Positions 17,021 through 25,459 of a stretch of 48,493 bases of DNA are shown one piece after another; position 1 is the stretch's first letter, and each line of letters begins with the position of its first letter. This DNA comes from Erwinia sp. S63. GTDB taxonomy: Bacteria; Pseudomonadota; Gammaproteobacteria; Enterobacterales; Enterobacteriaceae. Location of the stretch: contig NZ_JACVUP010000026.1 in assembly GCF_016625195.1 (NCBI RefSeq), positions 1-48,493 of the forward strand, written 5' to 3'. A program made the translations under genes and the position numbers. The notes under the pieces are model-generated. The model was not told where the DNA came from, made no database searches, and saw only the letters and a list, made by a program, of their open reading frames with translations.

Positions 17021-18787
17021 TTAGTAGGTACGCGCTTTTGGCGGGAAGGCCGCACGCAGTTTCGGTTGCATGTTCACCTCACGGCGCGTCATGCTTTCCG
17101 TTTGCGGAACATAGAGGCTGTGACACAGCCAGTTAGCATCATCACGTTCCGGGTAGTCGAAGCGGCTGTGTGCGCCACGGCTCTCGGTACGGAAGTTGGC
17201 GGCAACCGCGGTGGCGTACGCGGTTTCCATCAGGTTATCCAGCTCAAGGCATTCGATACGCTGAGTGTTGAAATCTGGCGAACGGTCATCAAGACGCGCT
17301 GACTTCAGGCGCTCACGAATCACTTTCAGCTCTTCCAGACCTTCACGCATTGCATCACCTTCACGGAACACCGAGAAGTTGTTCTGCATGCAGCGTTGCA
17401 GCGCTTTACGGATTTCAACCGGGTCTTCACCCGTGGTGTTGTTTTCCCAGCGGTTGAAGCGCGCCATGGCGGCATCGATATTTTCCTGCGTTGCTTCACG
17501 CAGTTCACCCTGCTCTTCCAGGCACTCCAGCAGGTGCACACCGGCCGCACGGCCGAAGACGACCAGATCCAGCAACGAGTTACCGCCGAGACGGTTGGCA
17601 CCGTGCACCGATACGCAGGCGATTTCGCCCACTGCGAACAGGCCCGGAATCACTTCGTCTTCACCCTGCTCATTCACACGCAGCGCCTGACCGGTGACTT
17701 TAGTCGGCACGCCGCCCATCATGTAGTGACAGGTTGGGATAACCGGGATCGGCTCTTTAATTGGGTCAACGTGGGCGAAGGTGCGCGACAGTTCAAGGAT
17801 ACCCGGCAGACGGGATTCCAGCACTTCTGCACCCAGATGGTCGAGTTTCAGCTTGATGTGCGGGCCCCATGGACCATCACAACCACGACCTTCACGAATT
17901 TCCACCATCATGGAACGTGCAACCACGTCACGACCCGCCAGGTCTTTGGCGTTTGGCGCATAACGCTCCATGAAACGCTCGCCGTGTTTGTTCAGCAGGT
18001 AACCACCTTCGCCGCGGCAACCTTCGGTCACCAGCACGCCCGCGCCGGCAATACCGGTCGGGTGGAACTGCCACATTTCCATGTCCTGCACCGGGACACC
18101 GGCACGCAGCGCCATGCCCACGCCGTCACCGGTGTTGATGTGGGCGTTAGTAGTGGACTGGTAAATACGACCCGCACCGCCGGTGGCCAGAATGGTCGCT
18201 TTCGCTTTGAAGTAGACGGTTTCACCGGTTTCCATGCAGATAGCGGTACAGCCGACAATCGCGCCATCTTCGTTTTTCACCAGATCCAGCGCATACCATT
18301 CTGAGAAGATGGTGGTTTTGTTTTTCAGGTTCTGCTGATACAGGGTATGCAGCAGTGCATGGCCAGTACGGTCAGCAGCCGCAGCGGTACGCGCCGCCTG
18401 CTCACCGCCGAAGTTCTTCGACTGACCACCAAACGGACGCTGATATACGCGGCCGTCATCAAGGCGGGAGAAAGGCAGACCCATGTGTTCCAGTTCCAGA
18501 ATCGCTTCCGGACCGACGTGACACATATACTCGATCGCGTCCTGGTCACCGATATAGTCGGAACCTTTGACGGTGTCGTACATATGCCATTCCCAGTTAT
18601 CTTCATGGGTGTTACCCAGCGCAACGGTAATACCGCCCTGCGCCGATACGGTATGAGAACGGGTTGGGAAAACTTTGGATAACAGGGCACAAGTCTGGCC
18701 CGATTGGGAGATTTGCAGAGCCGCGCGCATTCCCGCGCCACCCGCGCCGATCACCACGGCATCAAATTCTCTGACTGGCAAACTCAT
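17021..18787 (-). CDS. sdhA: SdhA, succinate dehydrogenase flavoprotein subunit
   Basis: The 588-residue protein (same as E. coli) has an N-terminal FAD-binding fold (VVIGAGGAGMRAAL, about 11-24), and the His of SHTVSAQGG (about residue 45) is the covalent FAD attachment site. The active-site motifs HPTGIAGAGVLVTEGCRGEGG and TCHYMMGGVPT are present. It oxidises succinate to fumarate on the cytoplasmic face. The gene begins on the base directly after the sdhD stop, and an assembly factor (SdhE) is not encoded here. Confidence 0.98.
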   Translation of the reverse strand: MSLPVREFDAVVIGAGGAGMRAALQISQSGQTCALLSKVFPTRSHTVSAQGGITVALGNTHEDNWEWHMYDTVKGSDYIGDQDAIEYMCHVGPEAILELEHMGLPFSRLDDGRVYQRPFGGQSKNFGGEQAARTAAAADRTGHALLHTLYQQNLKNKTTIFSEWYALDLVKNEDGAIVGCTAICMETGETVYFKAKATILATGGAGRIYQSTTNAHINTGDGVGMALRAGVPVQDMEMWQFHPTGIAGAGVLVTEGCRGEGGYLLNKHGERFMERYAPNAKDLAGRDVVARSMMVEIREGRGCDGPWGPHIKLKLDHLGAEVLESRLPGILELSRTFAHVDPIKEPIPVIPTCHYMMGGVPTKVTGQALRVNEQGEDEVIPGLFAVGEIACVSVHGANRLGGNSLLDLVVFGRAAGVHLLECLEEQGELREATQENIDAAMARFNRWENNTTGEDPVEIRKALQRCMQNNFSVFREGDAMREGLEELKVIRERLKSARLDDRSPDFNTQRIECLELDNLMETAYATAVAANFRTESRGAHSRFDYPERDDANWLCHSLYVPQTESMTRREVNMQPKLRAAFPPKARTY

Positions 18788-19135
18788 TTACACACCCCAC
18801 ACAACAACGATTCCATAAACGGCATACGACAACAGCGCGACCACAATCACAAACTGCAGCAGCAAGCGGGTTGCTACTGGTTTAACGTAGTCGGTCAGGA
18901 CCTGCCACATACCAATCCAGCCGTGGACCAGAATCGAGAACAGCGTCAGTATCGTAAACACTTTCGTGAAGGCAGAGGCGAAGAAGCCGTGCCAGGCGTC
19001 ATAGGTCAGGGTGCCGGTCATCACCACGAAACCGAGGAGGTAGATGATGTAGAGCGTCATTAAGATTGCAGCAGCACGCAGTAACAGCCAGTCATGAATA
19101 CCGTTGCGTCCTAATGCAGAAGCATTGCTTACCAT
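18788..19135 (-). CDS. sdhD: SdhD, succinate dehydrogenase membrane anchor
   Basis: The 115-residue protein (same as E. coli) has three membrane helices (about 16-36, 58-80, 90-113). The conserved stretch LFSILVHGWIGMWQVLTDYV contains the His and Tyr used by the heme b and ubiquinone sites. With SdhC it anchors SdhAB and reduces ubiquinone. The gene overlaps sdhC by seven bases and abuts sdhA with no gap, so translation of the three is probably coupled. Confidence 0.98.
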   Translation of the reverse strand: MVSNASALGRNGIHDWLLLRAAAILMTLYIIYLLGFVVMTGTLTYDAWHGFFASAFTKVFTILTLFSILVHGWIGMWQVLTDYVKPVATRLLLQFVIVVALLSYAVYGIVVVWGV

Positions 19136-19518
19136 ACGAGGACTCCAGCCAAAATTGAGAGCACGACAGTGATACCAAAAGCCGCTTGCGCGGAACGGGT
19201 TCCCACCTGCAGGGTTTCTTCCATAAAGCCAAAATCAGCCAGCATATGACGAATACCGCCTACGACGTGATACGCCAGCGCAGTCAGGATGCCCCACATG
19301 ATGAATTTGGCGAAGAAGCTGTCCATGATGGAAGCCGCTTGCTGGAAGCCTTCAGGAGAAGAGAGAGAGAGACCCAGTAACCAGAGCAGTATTCCGAGAG
19401 CGACAAAGGTGATCACGCCGGAGACGCGGTGGAGAATGGACGATATTGCAGTAACGGGAAACCGGATCGTCGAGAGATCCAAGTTAACAGGTCTTTGTTT
19501 TTTCACGGTTTTGCCCAC
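19129..19518 (-). CDS. sdhC: SdhC, succinate dehydrogenase cytochrome b556 subunit
   Basis: I start at the GTG at 19518 (MGKTVKKQRPVNLDL), not at the upstream codon at 19560. The chosen start gives 129 residues as in E. coli and puts the quinone-site Ser27 and Arg31 and the heme-ligand His84 (ALAYHVVGGIRHM) at the E. coli positions. AAGAG lies just upstream. Three membrane helices (about 27-50, 65-90, 105-128) are visible. It is the first gene of sdhCDAB-sucABCD. Confidence 0.95.
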   Translation of the reverse strand: MGKTVKKQRPVNLDLSTIRFPVTAISSILHRVSGVITFVALGILLWLLGLSLSSPEGFQQAASIMDSFFAKFIMWGILTALAYHVVGGIRHMLADFGFMEETLQVGTRSAQAAFGITVVLSILAGVLVW

Positions 19519-19678
19519 ACAGCTCTTTTTTATTTTGCTTCCTCCGGACCTGAGTCGCATCAGAGCACAGCGCGTGTTCAGACTGCAACCGCCACCAAAA
19601 AAGCAACATCCAGTGTTAAATGAAGCGAAAAAACGCTGGGTGGCTCCTGGTGTCAGGGTATTCCGGAGACCTGGCGGC

Positions 19679-19707
19679 AGTATAGGAGGATCACATTCTG
19701 ATTACAA
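19679..19707 (-). promoter_or_regulatory. sdhC promoter
   Basis: On the minus strand -35 TTGTAA (19702-19707), a 17-base spacer and -10 TATACT (19679-19684) form the best promoter upstream of sdhC. Transcription would start near 19672, giving a leader of about 150 bases. Confidence 0.7.
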
Positions 19708-19743
19708 TTCCCCTACAATCTCTTTGGTCACATTTAGGCTGAA

Positions 19744-19761
19744 CAGTGATCCGACTCACGA
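19744..19761. promoter_or_regulatory. CRP site of the sdh promoter
   Basis: GTGA (19746-19749), six bases, TCAC (19756-19759) is a symmetric CRP core. Its centre lies about 80 bases upstream of the predicted sdhC start, close to the position of the CRP site at E. coli sdhC. It might also act on gltA, which diverges. Confidence 0.6.
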
Positions 19762-20153
19762 ATTTCACAATTCATACATTTTTAATTATCTGATTTGACA
19801 ATAGATCAACATTTCAGTTACAAACAAACGCATTAAAGCCCTATGATGCACAAAAGTTATGGGGATACACTTTCCCCTAAGCTCAAGTTATGTAACATTG
19901 CCATTACGAGCAACACAAAGCATCAGGTTATTGGTTACCAAGAAGTTATGTCGTGACAGGATCTTTAACATCCGCGCTGTTCAGCATGTCATGCCCGAAC
20001 GCCACCGACTGGCCCTAACGCATCTTTAGCTCTGTAACCCTGCACGACAAACGTTACCGCAGAGTGATACTGTGAAGATTGTGGTTTTACACAACATGAA
20101 GGCTATTCTGGTGTCTAAGATCCTTACCTACTAAGGCGCTATGGAGACGAAAA
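19762..20153 (+). promoter_or_regulatory. gltA upstream region and leader
   Basis: This 392-base stretch is AT-rich and has no convincing gene. TTGACA at 19795-19800 and TATGAT at 19842-19847 are promoter-like elements but are not correctly spaced with each other; TTACAA (19818-19823) with an 18-base spacer to TATGAT is a possible promoter. A GGGGA/TCCCC inverted repeat follows near 19860-19877. The gltA RBS GGAGA lies six bases before the ATG. E. coli gltA has two promoters and a long leader, as seems true here. Confidence 0.4.
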
Positions 20154-21437
20154 ATGACAGATAAAAAAGTGACGCTAACCCTACAAGATAATGCTTCAGT
20201 TGAACTGGATGTGATGCAAGGTACGCTGGGACAAGACGTTGTTGATGTCCGTACACTTGGTAATCATGGCCTGTTCACTTTCGATCCCGGTTTCACCTCT
20301 ACTGCGTCATGCGAATCTAAAATCACTTTTATTGATGGTGATGAAGGCATTCTGTTACACCGCGGCTTCCCGATTTCCGAACTGGCAACCCACTCCAACT
20401 ATCTCGAAGTGTGTTACATCCTGCTGAATGGTGAAGCCCCGACCCAGGCGCAGTTTGAAGAGTTCCGCACCACCGTTACCCGTCACACCATGATCCACGA
20501 GCAAATCACCCGACTGTTCCACGGCTTCCGCCGCGATTCACATCCAATGGCTGTGATGTGTGGGGTAACGGGCGCGCTGGCCGCGTTTTATCACGATTCA
20601 TTAGACGTTAACCTTGAGCGCCATCGCGAAATCGCTGCGTTCCGCCTGCTGTCGAAAATGCCGACCATGGCGGCGATGTGCTACAAATATTCGATCGGTC
20701 AGCCGTTTGTCTATCCACGCAACGACCTGTCGTATGCCGGTAACTTCCTGCACATGATGTTCGCCACGCCGTGCGAAGAGTACAAAGTGAACCCAATACT
20801 CGAGCGCGCCATGGACCGTATTCTGATTCTGCATGCTGACCATGAGCAGAATGCCTCGACTTCTACCGTGCGTACTGCAGGTTCATCTGGCGCCAACCCG
20901 TTTGCCTGTATCGCGGCCGGTATCGCCTCTCTGTGGGGACCGGCACACGGCGGCGCCAACGAAGCGACCCTGCGCATGCTGGAAGAGATCAGCACCGTTG
21001 AGCACATTCCAGAGTTTGTTAAACGTGCGAAAGACAAGAACGATTCGTTCCGTCTGATGGGCTTCGGTCACCGCGTTTACAAAAACTACGATCCACGTGC
21101 CACCGTGATGCGCGACACCTGCCACGAAGTGCTGAACGAGCTGGGTATGAAAGATGACCTGCTGGAAGTGGCGATGGAGCTGGAACACATCGCACTGAAC
21201 GACCCGTACTTCATCGAGCGTAAACTCTATCCAAACGTCGATTTCTACTCTGGCATTATTCTGAAAGCGATGGGCATTCCTTCTTCTATGTTTACGGTGA
21301 TCTTCGCGATGGCACGTACCGTAGGCTGGATTGCACACTGGAAAGAGATGCACGACGAAGGCATGAAGATTGCGCGTCCGCGTCAGCTGTACACCGGTTA
21401 TACCGAGCGTCCATTTACTTCGGCGCTGAAGAAATAA
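20154..21437 (+). CDS. gltA: GltA, citrate synthase (type II)
   Basis: The 427-residue protein has the same length as the hexameric, NADH-inhibited E. coli enzyme. An N-terminal beta-domain (about 1-60) typical of type II enzymes is present. Catalytic residues are in GPAHGGANEA (His near 265), GFGHRVYKNYDPR (His near 306) and PNVDFYSGI (Asp near 363). The Cys in FATPCEEYKVNP corresponds to the NADH-site Cys206 of E. coli. It condenses oxaloacetate and acetyl-CoA. It is divergent from sdhC and convergent with nei. Confidence 0.98.
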   Translation: MTDKKVTLTLQDNASVELDVMQGTLGQDVVDVRTLGNHGLFTFDPGFTSTASCESKITFIDGDEGILLHRGFPISELATHSNYLEVCYILLNGEAPTQAQFEEFRTTVTRHTMIHEQITRLFHGFRRDSHPMAVMCGVTGALAAFYHDSLDVNLERHREIAAFRLLSKMPTMAAMCYKYSIGQPFVYPRNDLSYAGNFLHMMFATPCEEYKVNPILERAMDRILILHADHEQNASTSTVRTAGSSGANPFACIAAGIASLWGPAHGGANEATLRMLEEISTVEHIPEFVKRAKDKNDSFRLMGFGHRVYKNYDPRATVMRDTCHEVLNELGMKDDLLEVAMELEHIALNDPYFIERKLYPNVDFYSGIILKAMGIPSSMFTVIFAMARTVGWIAHWKEMHDEGMKIARPRQLYTGYTERPFTSALKK

Positions 21438-21442
21438 AACAG

Positions 21443-21470
21443 AGGGCGGGTTATCCCGCCCTTCTCATTT
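21443..21470. terminator. bidirectional terminator between gltA and nei
   Basis: A perfect 8-bp stem AGGGCGGG/CCCGCCCT with loop TTAT (21443-21462) is followed on the plus strand by TCTCATTT. On the minus strand it is followed by CTGTTTTATTTC. It starts six bases after the gltA stop and touches the nei stop, so it probably serves both convergent genes. Confidence 0.85.
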
Positions 21471-22253
21471 CTGGCATCCTGGACACCAGTAAAACGGCCG
21501 CGATGACAGTACGCCTTTCTCAATCACTTCATCGCACCGCCGACACTTTTTGCCTTGCCGATGAAACACCTCGAAACGAAACGCCGCCTCTTCGTGATAC
21601 TTTTTCATGCTGCCACGCATCTGATAGGACAAACGCGGCACCGCCAGCATCGCCTCACTCAAAGCATTGAGTTGTGCCTCAGTGAGATCCTGCGCCCGAT
21701 GCGACGCCAGCAATCCGGCATGCCATAAGATTTCTACCCGCAGATAGTTACCCAATCCCGCCAGAAACGCCTGATCCAGCAACAGTCCGCTAAACTGCCG
21801 ACGATGAAAACGTGGCGATAACAGCCGCTCGCGAACCTCTGCCACGGTTAAGGTGGCATCCAGCACGTCGGGCCCCACGCGCTGCAGAAAGGGATGTGCG
21901 CCGACGGTATCCGCATTGAGCAGTTCAATATCCGAGGCACTGTAGAGCAGGATGGTTTGATCGGCATTGGCCAGCCGCACACGCAACTGACGCGATGTAT
22001 TGGGTTCAGTACCGGTCGGCACTACGCGCCACACGCCGTAGAGTTGATTATGGCTGTAGAGGATTAATCCATTAGAGAAGTGCGTCAGCAGCGCTTTGCC
22101 CCGCGTTTCAAAGGCCGTAATGGTTTCACCCATTAATGACGGTTCGTAGGTTTTCAGTTCAGGAAAGGCAAACCACACATCAGTGAGCGGCTTGCCTTCC
22201 ATCGCGGTTGCCAGTTGATCCGCCGCGCGGCGGATCTCCGGTCCTTCAGGCAT
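21465..22253 (-). CDS. nei: Nei, endonuclease VIII (oxidised-pyrimidine DNA glycosylase/AP lyase)
   Basis: The 262-residue protein (E. coli 263) starts MPEGPEIRRAADQL, which gives the catalytic Pro2 and Glu3 after Met removal. Lys in RGKALLTHF (about 53) is the beta-hairpin catalytic Lys. A helix-two-turn-helix (GLGNYLRVEILWHAG) and a C-terminal zinc finger, CRRC at the start and CPGC at the end with 16 residues between, bind DNA. It excises oxidised pyrimidines and cuts the AP site. It lies 11 bases after pcp, so it is probably transcribed with the pyroglutamate genes. Confidence 0.97.
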   Translation of the reverse strand: MPEGPEIRRAADQLATAMEGKPLTDVWFAFPELKTYEPSLMGETITAFETRGKALLTHFSNGLILYSHNQLYGVWRVVPTGTEPNTSRQLRVRLANADQTILLYSASDIELLNADTVGAHPFLQRVGPDVLDATLTVAEVRERLLSPRFHRRQFSGLLLDQAFLAGLGNYLRVEILWHAGLLASHRAQDLTEAQLNALSEAMLAVPRLSYQMRGSMKKYHEEAAFRFEVFHRQGKKCRRCDEVIEKGVLSSRPFYWCPGCQK

Positions 22254-22264
22254 ACCTTCTCCTG

Positions 22265-22912
22265 TTAATGCGTTGCGCCACCGACCACGCGAATGTCAGT
22301 GTCAGTGCTTAAAATCACCTGAAGTGAGGTTTCCAGCGCCAGAATCACGCTGGCCGTCGCCATACTCGCCACGCCAGGGTGGTTTACCGCCTGCTCCGGC
22401 ATATAGGGGATATGGATAAAGCCTCCCCGTGCCGGACTGTTGGTGGTTTTCAGCCAGTGCAGCAGGCTGTACATCACGTTATTGCAGGTAAAGGTGCCCG
22501 CCGTTTGCGATACCGAGGCCGGCACGCCGACCTCACGCAGTGCCGCAACCATCGCTTTAATCGGTAACGTGGAGAAGTACGCATCGGGGCCGCCCGCCAC
22601 AATCGGCTGATCGATAGGCTGCTGCTGATCGTTGTCTGGAATACGCGCATCATCCACGTTAATCGCCACGCGTTCGACGGTGATATCAACGCGCCCACCG
22701 GCCTGGCCCACACACAACACGCGGTCAGGCTGAATCTCTTCCAGCGCTTGCGTGAGCACTTTGCCGCAGGTGGCAAACACCACCGGCAGCTGGCGCACCA
22801 CAATGCGGGCTCCGGCAATCTCTTTGCCGTCAAAACTGCGCACCGCTTCCCACGAAGGGTTAATGGTTTCACCGCCAAAAGGCTCAAACGCCGTCATTAA
22901 CACCGTTTTCAT
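22265..22912 (-). CDS. pcp: Pcp, pyrrolidone-carboxylate (pyroglutamyl) peptidase I
   Basis: The 215-residue protein belongs to peptidase family C15. The catalytic triad is visible as Glu80 (TVERVA), Cys143 (GTFTCNNV) and His167 (GFIHIPY). The N-terminal AFEPFGGETINPSW signature is present. It removes N-terminal pyroglutamate (5-oxoproline) from peptides in the cytoplasm. It follows DUF979 by seven bases, in a cluster with the 5-oxoprolinase genes pxpABC, so its product would feed that enzyme. E. coli K-12 lacks this gene at the locus. Confidence 0.96.
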   Translation of the reverse strand: MKTVLMTAFEPFGGETINPSWEAVRSFDGKEIAGARIVVRQLPVVFATCGKVLTQALEEIQPDRVLCVGQAGGRVDITVERVAINVDDARIPDNDQQQPIDQPIVAGGPDAYFSTLPIKAMVAALREVGVPASVSQTAGTFTCNNVMYSLLHWLKTTNSPARGGFIHIPYMPEQAVNHPGVASMATASVILALETSLQVILSTDTDIRVVGGATH

Positions 22913-22919
22913 TGTGACC

Positions 22920-23936
22920 TCACAAGAACATCAGGAAGTAGAGCAGGAAGACATTGACCAATAACAGTAGCACACCGGTTGGCACCTGAGCTTTGATCAC
23001 GCCGTTTCGATCCGGTAACTCCAGTAACCGTGCGGGCACGATATTAAAGTTCGCCGCCATTGGCGTCATCAGGGTGCCGCAATAACCAGAGAACATACCA
23101 ATCGCCGCCATCACCGCCGGATTGCCGCCGTGTTGCAGCACCAGAATAGGAATGCCAATACCCGCCGTGACAATCGGGAAGGCGGCAAACGCATTGCCCA
23201 TCACCATGGTCAGCAGCGCCATACCAATGGCATATACCGCGACCGCAATCAGACGATTATCCACCGCCAGATACTGCTCGGTGAGATGTGAAATCGCGGT
23301 GCCGACGCCCGCACTGGTGAACAACAGACCCAGAGTGGCGAGAATCTGCGGCAGAATAAACGCCCAACCAACCGCATCCAGCAAGCGACGGGTCTCCTGC
23401 ATCGACTGCAGAGGTTTTTCATGGGTGATTTGCAGCGCGATGATCCAGCCCAGCACGCAGCCGACCATCATCGAGAACAGCGTCACTAGAGTTGAATGGT
23501 TGCCGGGGCCAAAAACCGCATCCTGCAAGCCGGGGATATTGTTAAACGCCAGCACGCCAATCACGGTCACCACTGGAATCGCCAGCGCGGGCAGGAACAG
23601 CTTGTTGCGCAGACGCTGCGCACTTTCGCGCTTCTGCTGATCGCTGCGCTGATGATAGCTGCCGAGACGCACGCCGCCGAAACCGGCAATTAACGCCATC
23701 AACACCACCGCAATGCCGACGCCAATGTGCAGCATGCGTTTACCCGCAGCGGCATCGCCTGCCCATTGCCCCATCAGTTGATAGGCGCCATCACCAATCA
23801 GGAACATCAGGCCATACAGGGCCCAGAATAAACCCGTGGTAAAGCGTCTTGGGTTAGCCGCATCACGCCAGGAGAGCACCGCCACGACGAGCAGGATCAC
23901 CCCTGCCAGCCACATCAAATATTGTTGCTGGAACAT
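22920..23936 (-). CDS. DUF979 integral membrane protein, likely half of a transporter with DUF969
   Basis: The 338-residue protein has about nine hydrophobic helices. Characteristic stretches are GMALLTMVMGNAFAAFPIV (about 238-256) and GMFSGYCGTLMTPMAANFNI (about 283-302), a Gly/Pro/Asn-rich re-entrant-like segment seen in ion-coupled carboxylate transporters. Its ATG shares one base with the DUF969 stop, so the two are coupled. The genes adjoin pcp and pxpABC, which suggests transport of 5-oxoproline or pyroglutamyl peptides. The family annotation is by pattern recognition; the substrate is inferred from neighbours, and no catalytic motif is visible. Confidence 0.8.
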   Translation of the reverse strand: MFQQQYLMWLAGVILLVVAVLSWRDAANPRRFTTGLFWALYGLMFLIGDGAYQLMGQWAGDAAAGKRMLHIGVGIAVVLMALIAGFGGVRLGSYHQRSDQQKRESAQRLRNKLFLPALAIPVVTVIGVLAFNNIPGLQDAVFGPGNHSTLVTLFSMMVGCVLGWIIALQITHEKPLQSMQETRRLLDAVGWAFILPQILATLGLLFTSAGVGTAISHLTEQYLAVDNRLIAVAVYAIGMALLTMVMGNAFAAFPIVTAGIGIPILVLQHGGNPAVMAAIGMFSGYCGTLMTPMAANFNIVPARLLELPDRNGVIKAQVPTGVLLLLVNVFLLYFLMFL

Positions 23937-24664
23937 TACTTCCCTCCTTTGGCGTTCAGCGCCTGCTGATTAATGGCACCCAGTTCACGCGCCAGCTGGC
24001 GGTCAAGACGCACCAGACGCGCTGAATGGATCAGGAAGGCACAGAGCGCGGTCGGAATGCCCCACAAGGCGATATGCAGTGGCTCGGTGCTAATACCCGC
24101 CGACTCCTGCATAAAGTTATGCATAAAGATGATGGCACCAAAGGCGACAAAGATATCTTCACCAAAGAACAGGCCAACGTTATCAGTGGCTGCCGACATA
24201 GCGCGCAGGCGATGGCGCACTTCATCGGGTACTTCGCCATAGCGGTTTTCAGTGGCGCCTTCCGCCATCGGAGCCAGCAGAGGACGCACCATCTGTGGAT
24301 GACCACCGAGACTGGTCAAACCGAGTGCGGCGGTGATTTCGCGTACGAACAAGTAGACGATCAGTAAACGTCCCGCCGTCGCGGTTTTGATCTGCGCGAT
24401 CCAGCTTTGTGCACGCTCTTTCAGGCCATGACGCTCCAGCAAACCGATAACCGCCAGCGGCAGCAGCAAAATCAGCGGCAGGTTGCGGGTGTTCAGGAAG
24501 CCGGCACCGAGCTTTTCAAGAATATCGGCCAGCGGCATATGCGCGGCCAGGCCGGTGACAAACCCGGCGACAATCACCACCAGCACTGGGTTAAAGCGCA
24601 ACACGAATCCCAGAACGATGGCGGCAATGCCGAGTAACGGCCAGAGATTGACCACGTTATCCAT
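23936..24664 (-). CDS. DUF969 integral membrane protein, likely partner of DUF979
   Basis: The 242-residue protein has about five or six helices. A short helical pair at the N terminus (LWPLLGIAAIVLGFVLRFNP) is followed by LPLILLLPLAVIGLLERHGL (about 62-81) and the conserved SLGGHPQMVRPLLAPMAEG (about 117-135). The following NVGLFFGEDIFVAFGAIIF resembles transporter segments. It is one of a pair with DUF979, overlapping it by one base. An intrinsic terminator lies just upstream, between it and pxpA, so its expression depends on read-through. The function is unproven. Confidence 0.8.
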   Translation of the reverse strand: MDNVVNLWPLLGIAAIVLGFVLRFNPVLVVIVAGFVTGLAAHMPLADILEKLGAGFLNTRNLPLILLLPLAVIGLLERHGLKERAQSWIAQIKTATAGRLLIVYLFVREITAALGLTSLGGHPQMVRPLLAPMAEGATENRYGEVPDEVRHRLRAMSAATDNVGLFFGEDIFVAFGAIIFMHNFMQESAGISTEPLHIALWGIPTALCAFLIHSARLVRLDRQLARELGAINQQALNAKGGK

Positions 24665-24684
24665 GTTTTTCCCCTCATCAGAAA

Positions 24685-24708
24685 TAAAAAGCCCGATACA
24701 GATCGGGC
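24685..24708 (-). terminator. internal terminator between pxpA and DUF969
   Basis: On the minus strand a 7-bp perfect stem GCCCGAT/ATCGGGC (24691-24708) with a four-base loop is followed by TTTTTATTTC. It lies 13 bases after the pxpA stop and about 25 before the DUF969 start. No separate promoter for DUF969 can be placed in the short gap, so it is probably a partial terminator. Confidence 0.8.
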
Positions 24709-24721
24709 GAGTTGTTATTTG

Positions 24722-25459
24722 TTATGCGCTGGTCACAGTAATTTGCTGGGTAGCAAAAGCCGCACGCAGCGTACGCGCGAATTGCAGCGCGTGAGCACCA
24801 TCGCCATGCAGACACACGGTTTCTGCATTCACCGGCACCCATTCACCGCTGATACTCTGCACCTGACGCTGCTGCACCATGGTGAGCGTTTGCGCCAGCG
24901 CCTGTTCGGCTTCTTCAATCATCGCGCCCGGCTGGCTGCGCGGCACCAGTGCGCCGGTTGCCAGATAGCCACGGTCGGCGAACACCTCTTCCCGCGTGCG
25001 CAAGCCATGATGCGCAGCCGCCTTGATGGAAGCACTGCCCGCCAGACCGACCAGAATCAATGCGGGATCGATCGCTTTCACCGCGCGGGCAATTGCATCA
25101 GCGAGCGTTGCGTCCGCCGCGGCCTGGTTGTACAGCATGCCGTGTGGCTTCACATGCACTAAACGCTCACCTTCACTTTCGGCGATGCTCTTCAGCGCGC
25201 CGATCTGATAGATCATCTGCGCATACACCGTTTCCGGTGGCAGCTGCATCGCGGTGCGACCAAAGTTTTCGCGATCCGGGAAGCTGGGATGGGCACCAAT
25301 CGCCACACCCGAGGCTTTGGCCCAGCGCACCGATTGCAGCATGGTTTGCGCATCACCAGCGTGAAAACCACAGGCGATGTTGGCCGAACTCACCAGCGTC
25401 AGCAGTTCCTGATCGCTGGCGCTGCCTTCGCCCAGGTCAGCATTAAGATCAATCTTCAT
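24722..25459 (-). CDS. pxpA: PxpA, 5-oxoprolinase subunit A (LamB/YcsF family)
   Basis: I choose the ATG at 25459 (MKIDLNADLGEGSASDQ), seven bases after a G5 Shine-Dalgarno run, rather than the in-frame TTG at 25465. The protein has 245 residues (E. coli 244). Motifs are DLNADLGEG, SANIACGFHAGD and VKPHGMLYNQ. With PxpB and PxpC it performs ATP-dependent opening of 5-oxoproline to glutamate. It overlaps the end of pxpC by 11 bases and is the last gene before the internal terminator. Confidence 0.96.
   Translation of the reverse strand: MKIDLNADLGEGSASDQELLTLVSSANIACGFHAGDAQTMLQSVRWAKASGVAIGAHPSFPDRENFGRTAMQLPPETVYAQMIYQIGALKSIAESEGERLVHVKPHGMLYNQAAADATLADAIARAVKAIDPALILVGLAGSASIKAAAHHGLRTREEVFADRGYLATGALVPRSQPGAMIEEAEQALAQTLTMVQQRQVQSISGEWVPVNAETVCLHGDGAHALQFARTLRAAFATQQITVTSA

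Noticed and set aside
19795..19823. TTGACA with TTACAA 17 bases later as the gltA promoter
   Set aside because: The -10 match is poor. The true start cannot be chosen from sequence, so only a low-confidence region is given.
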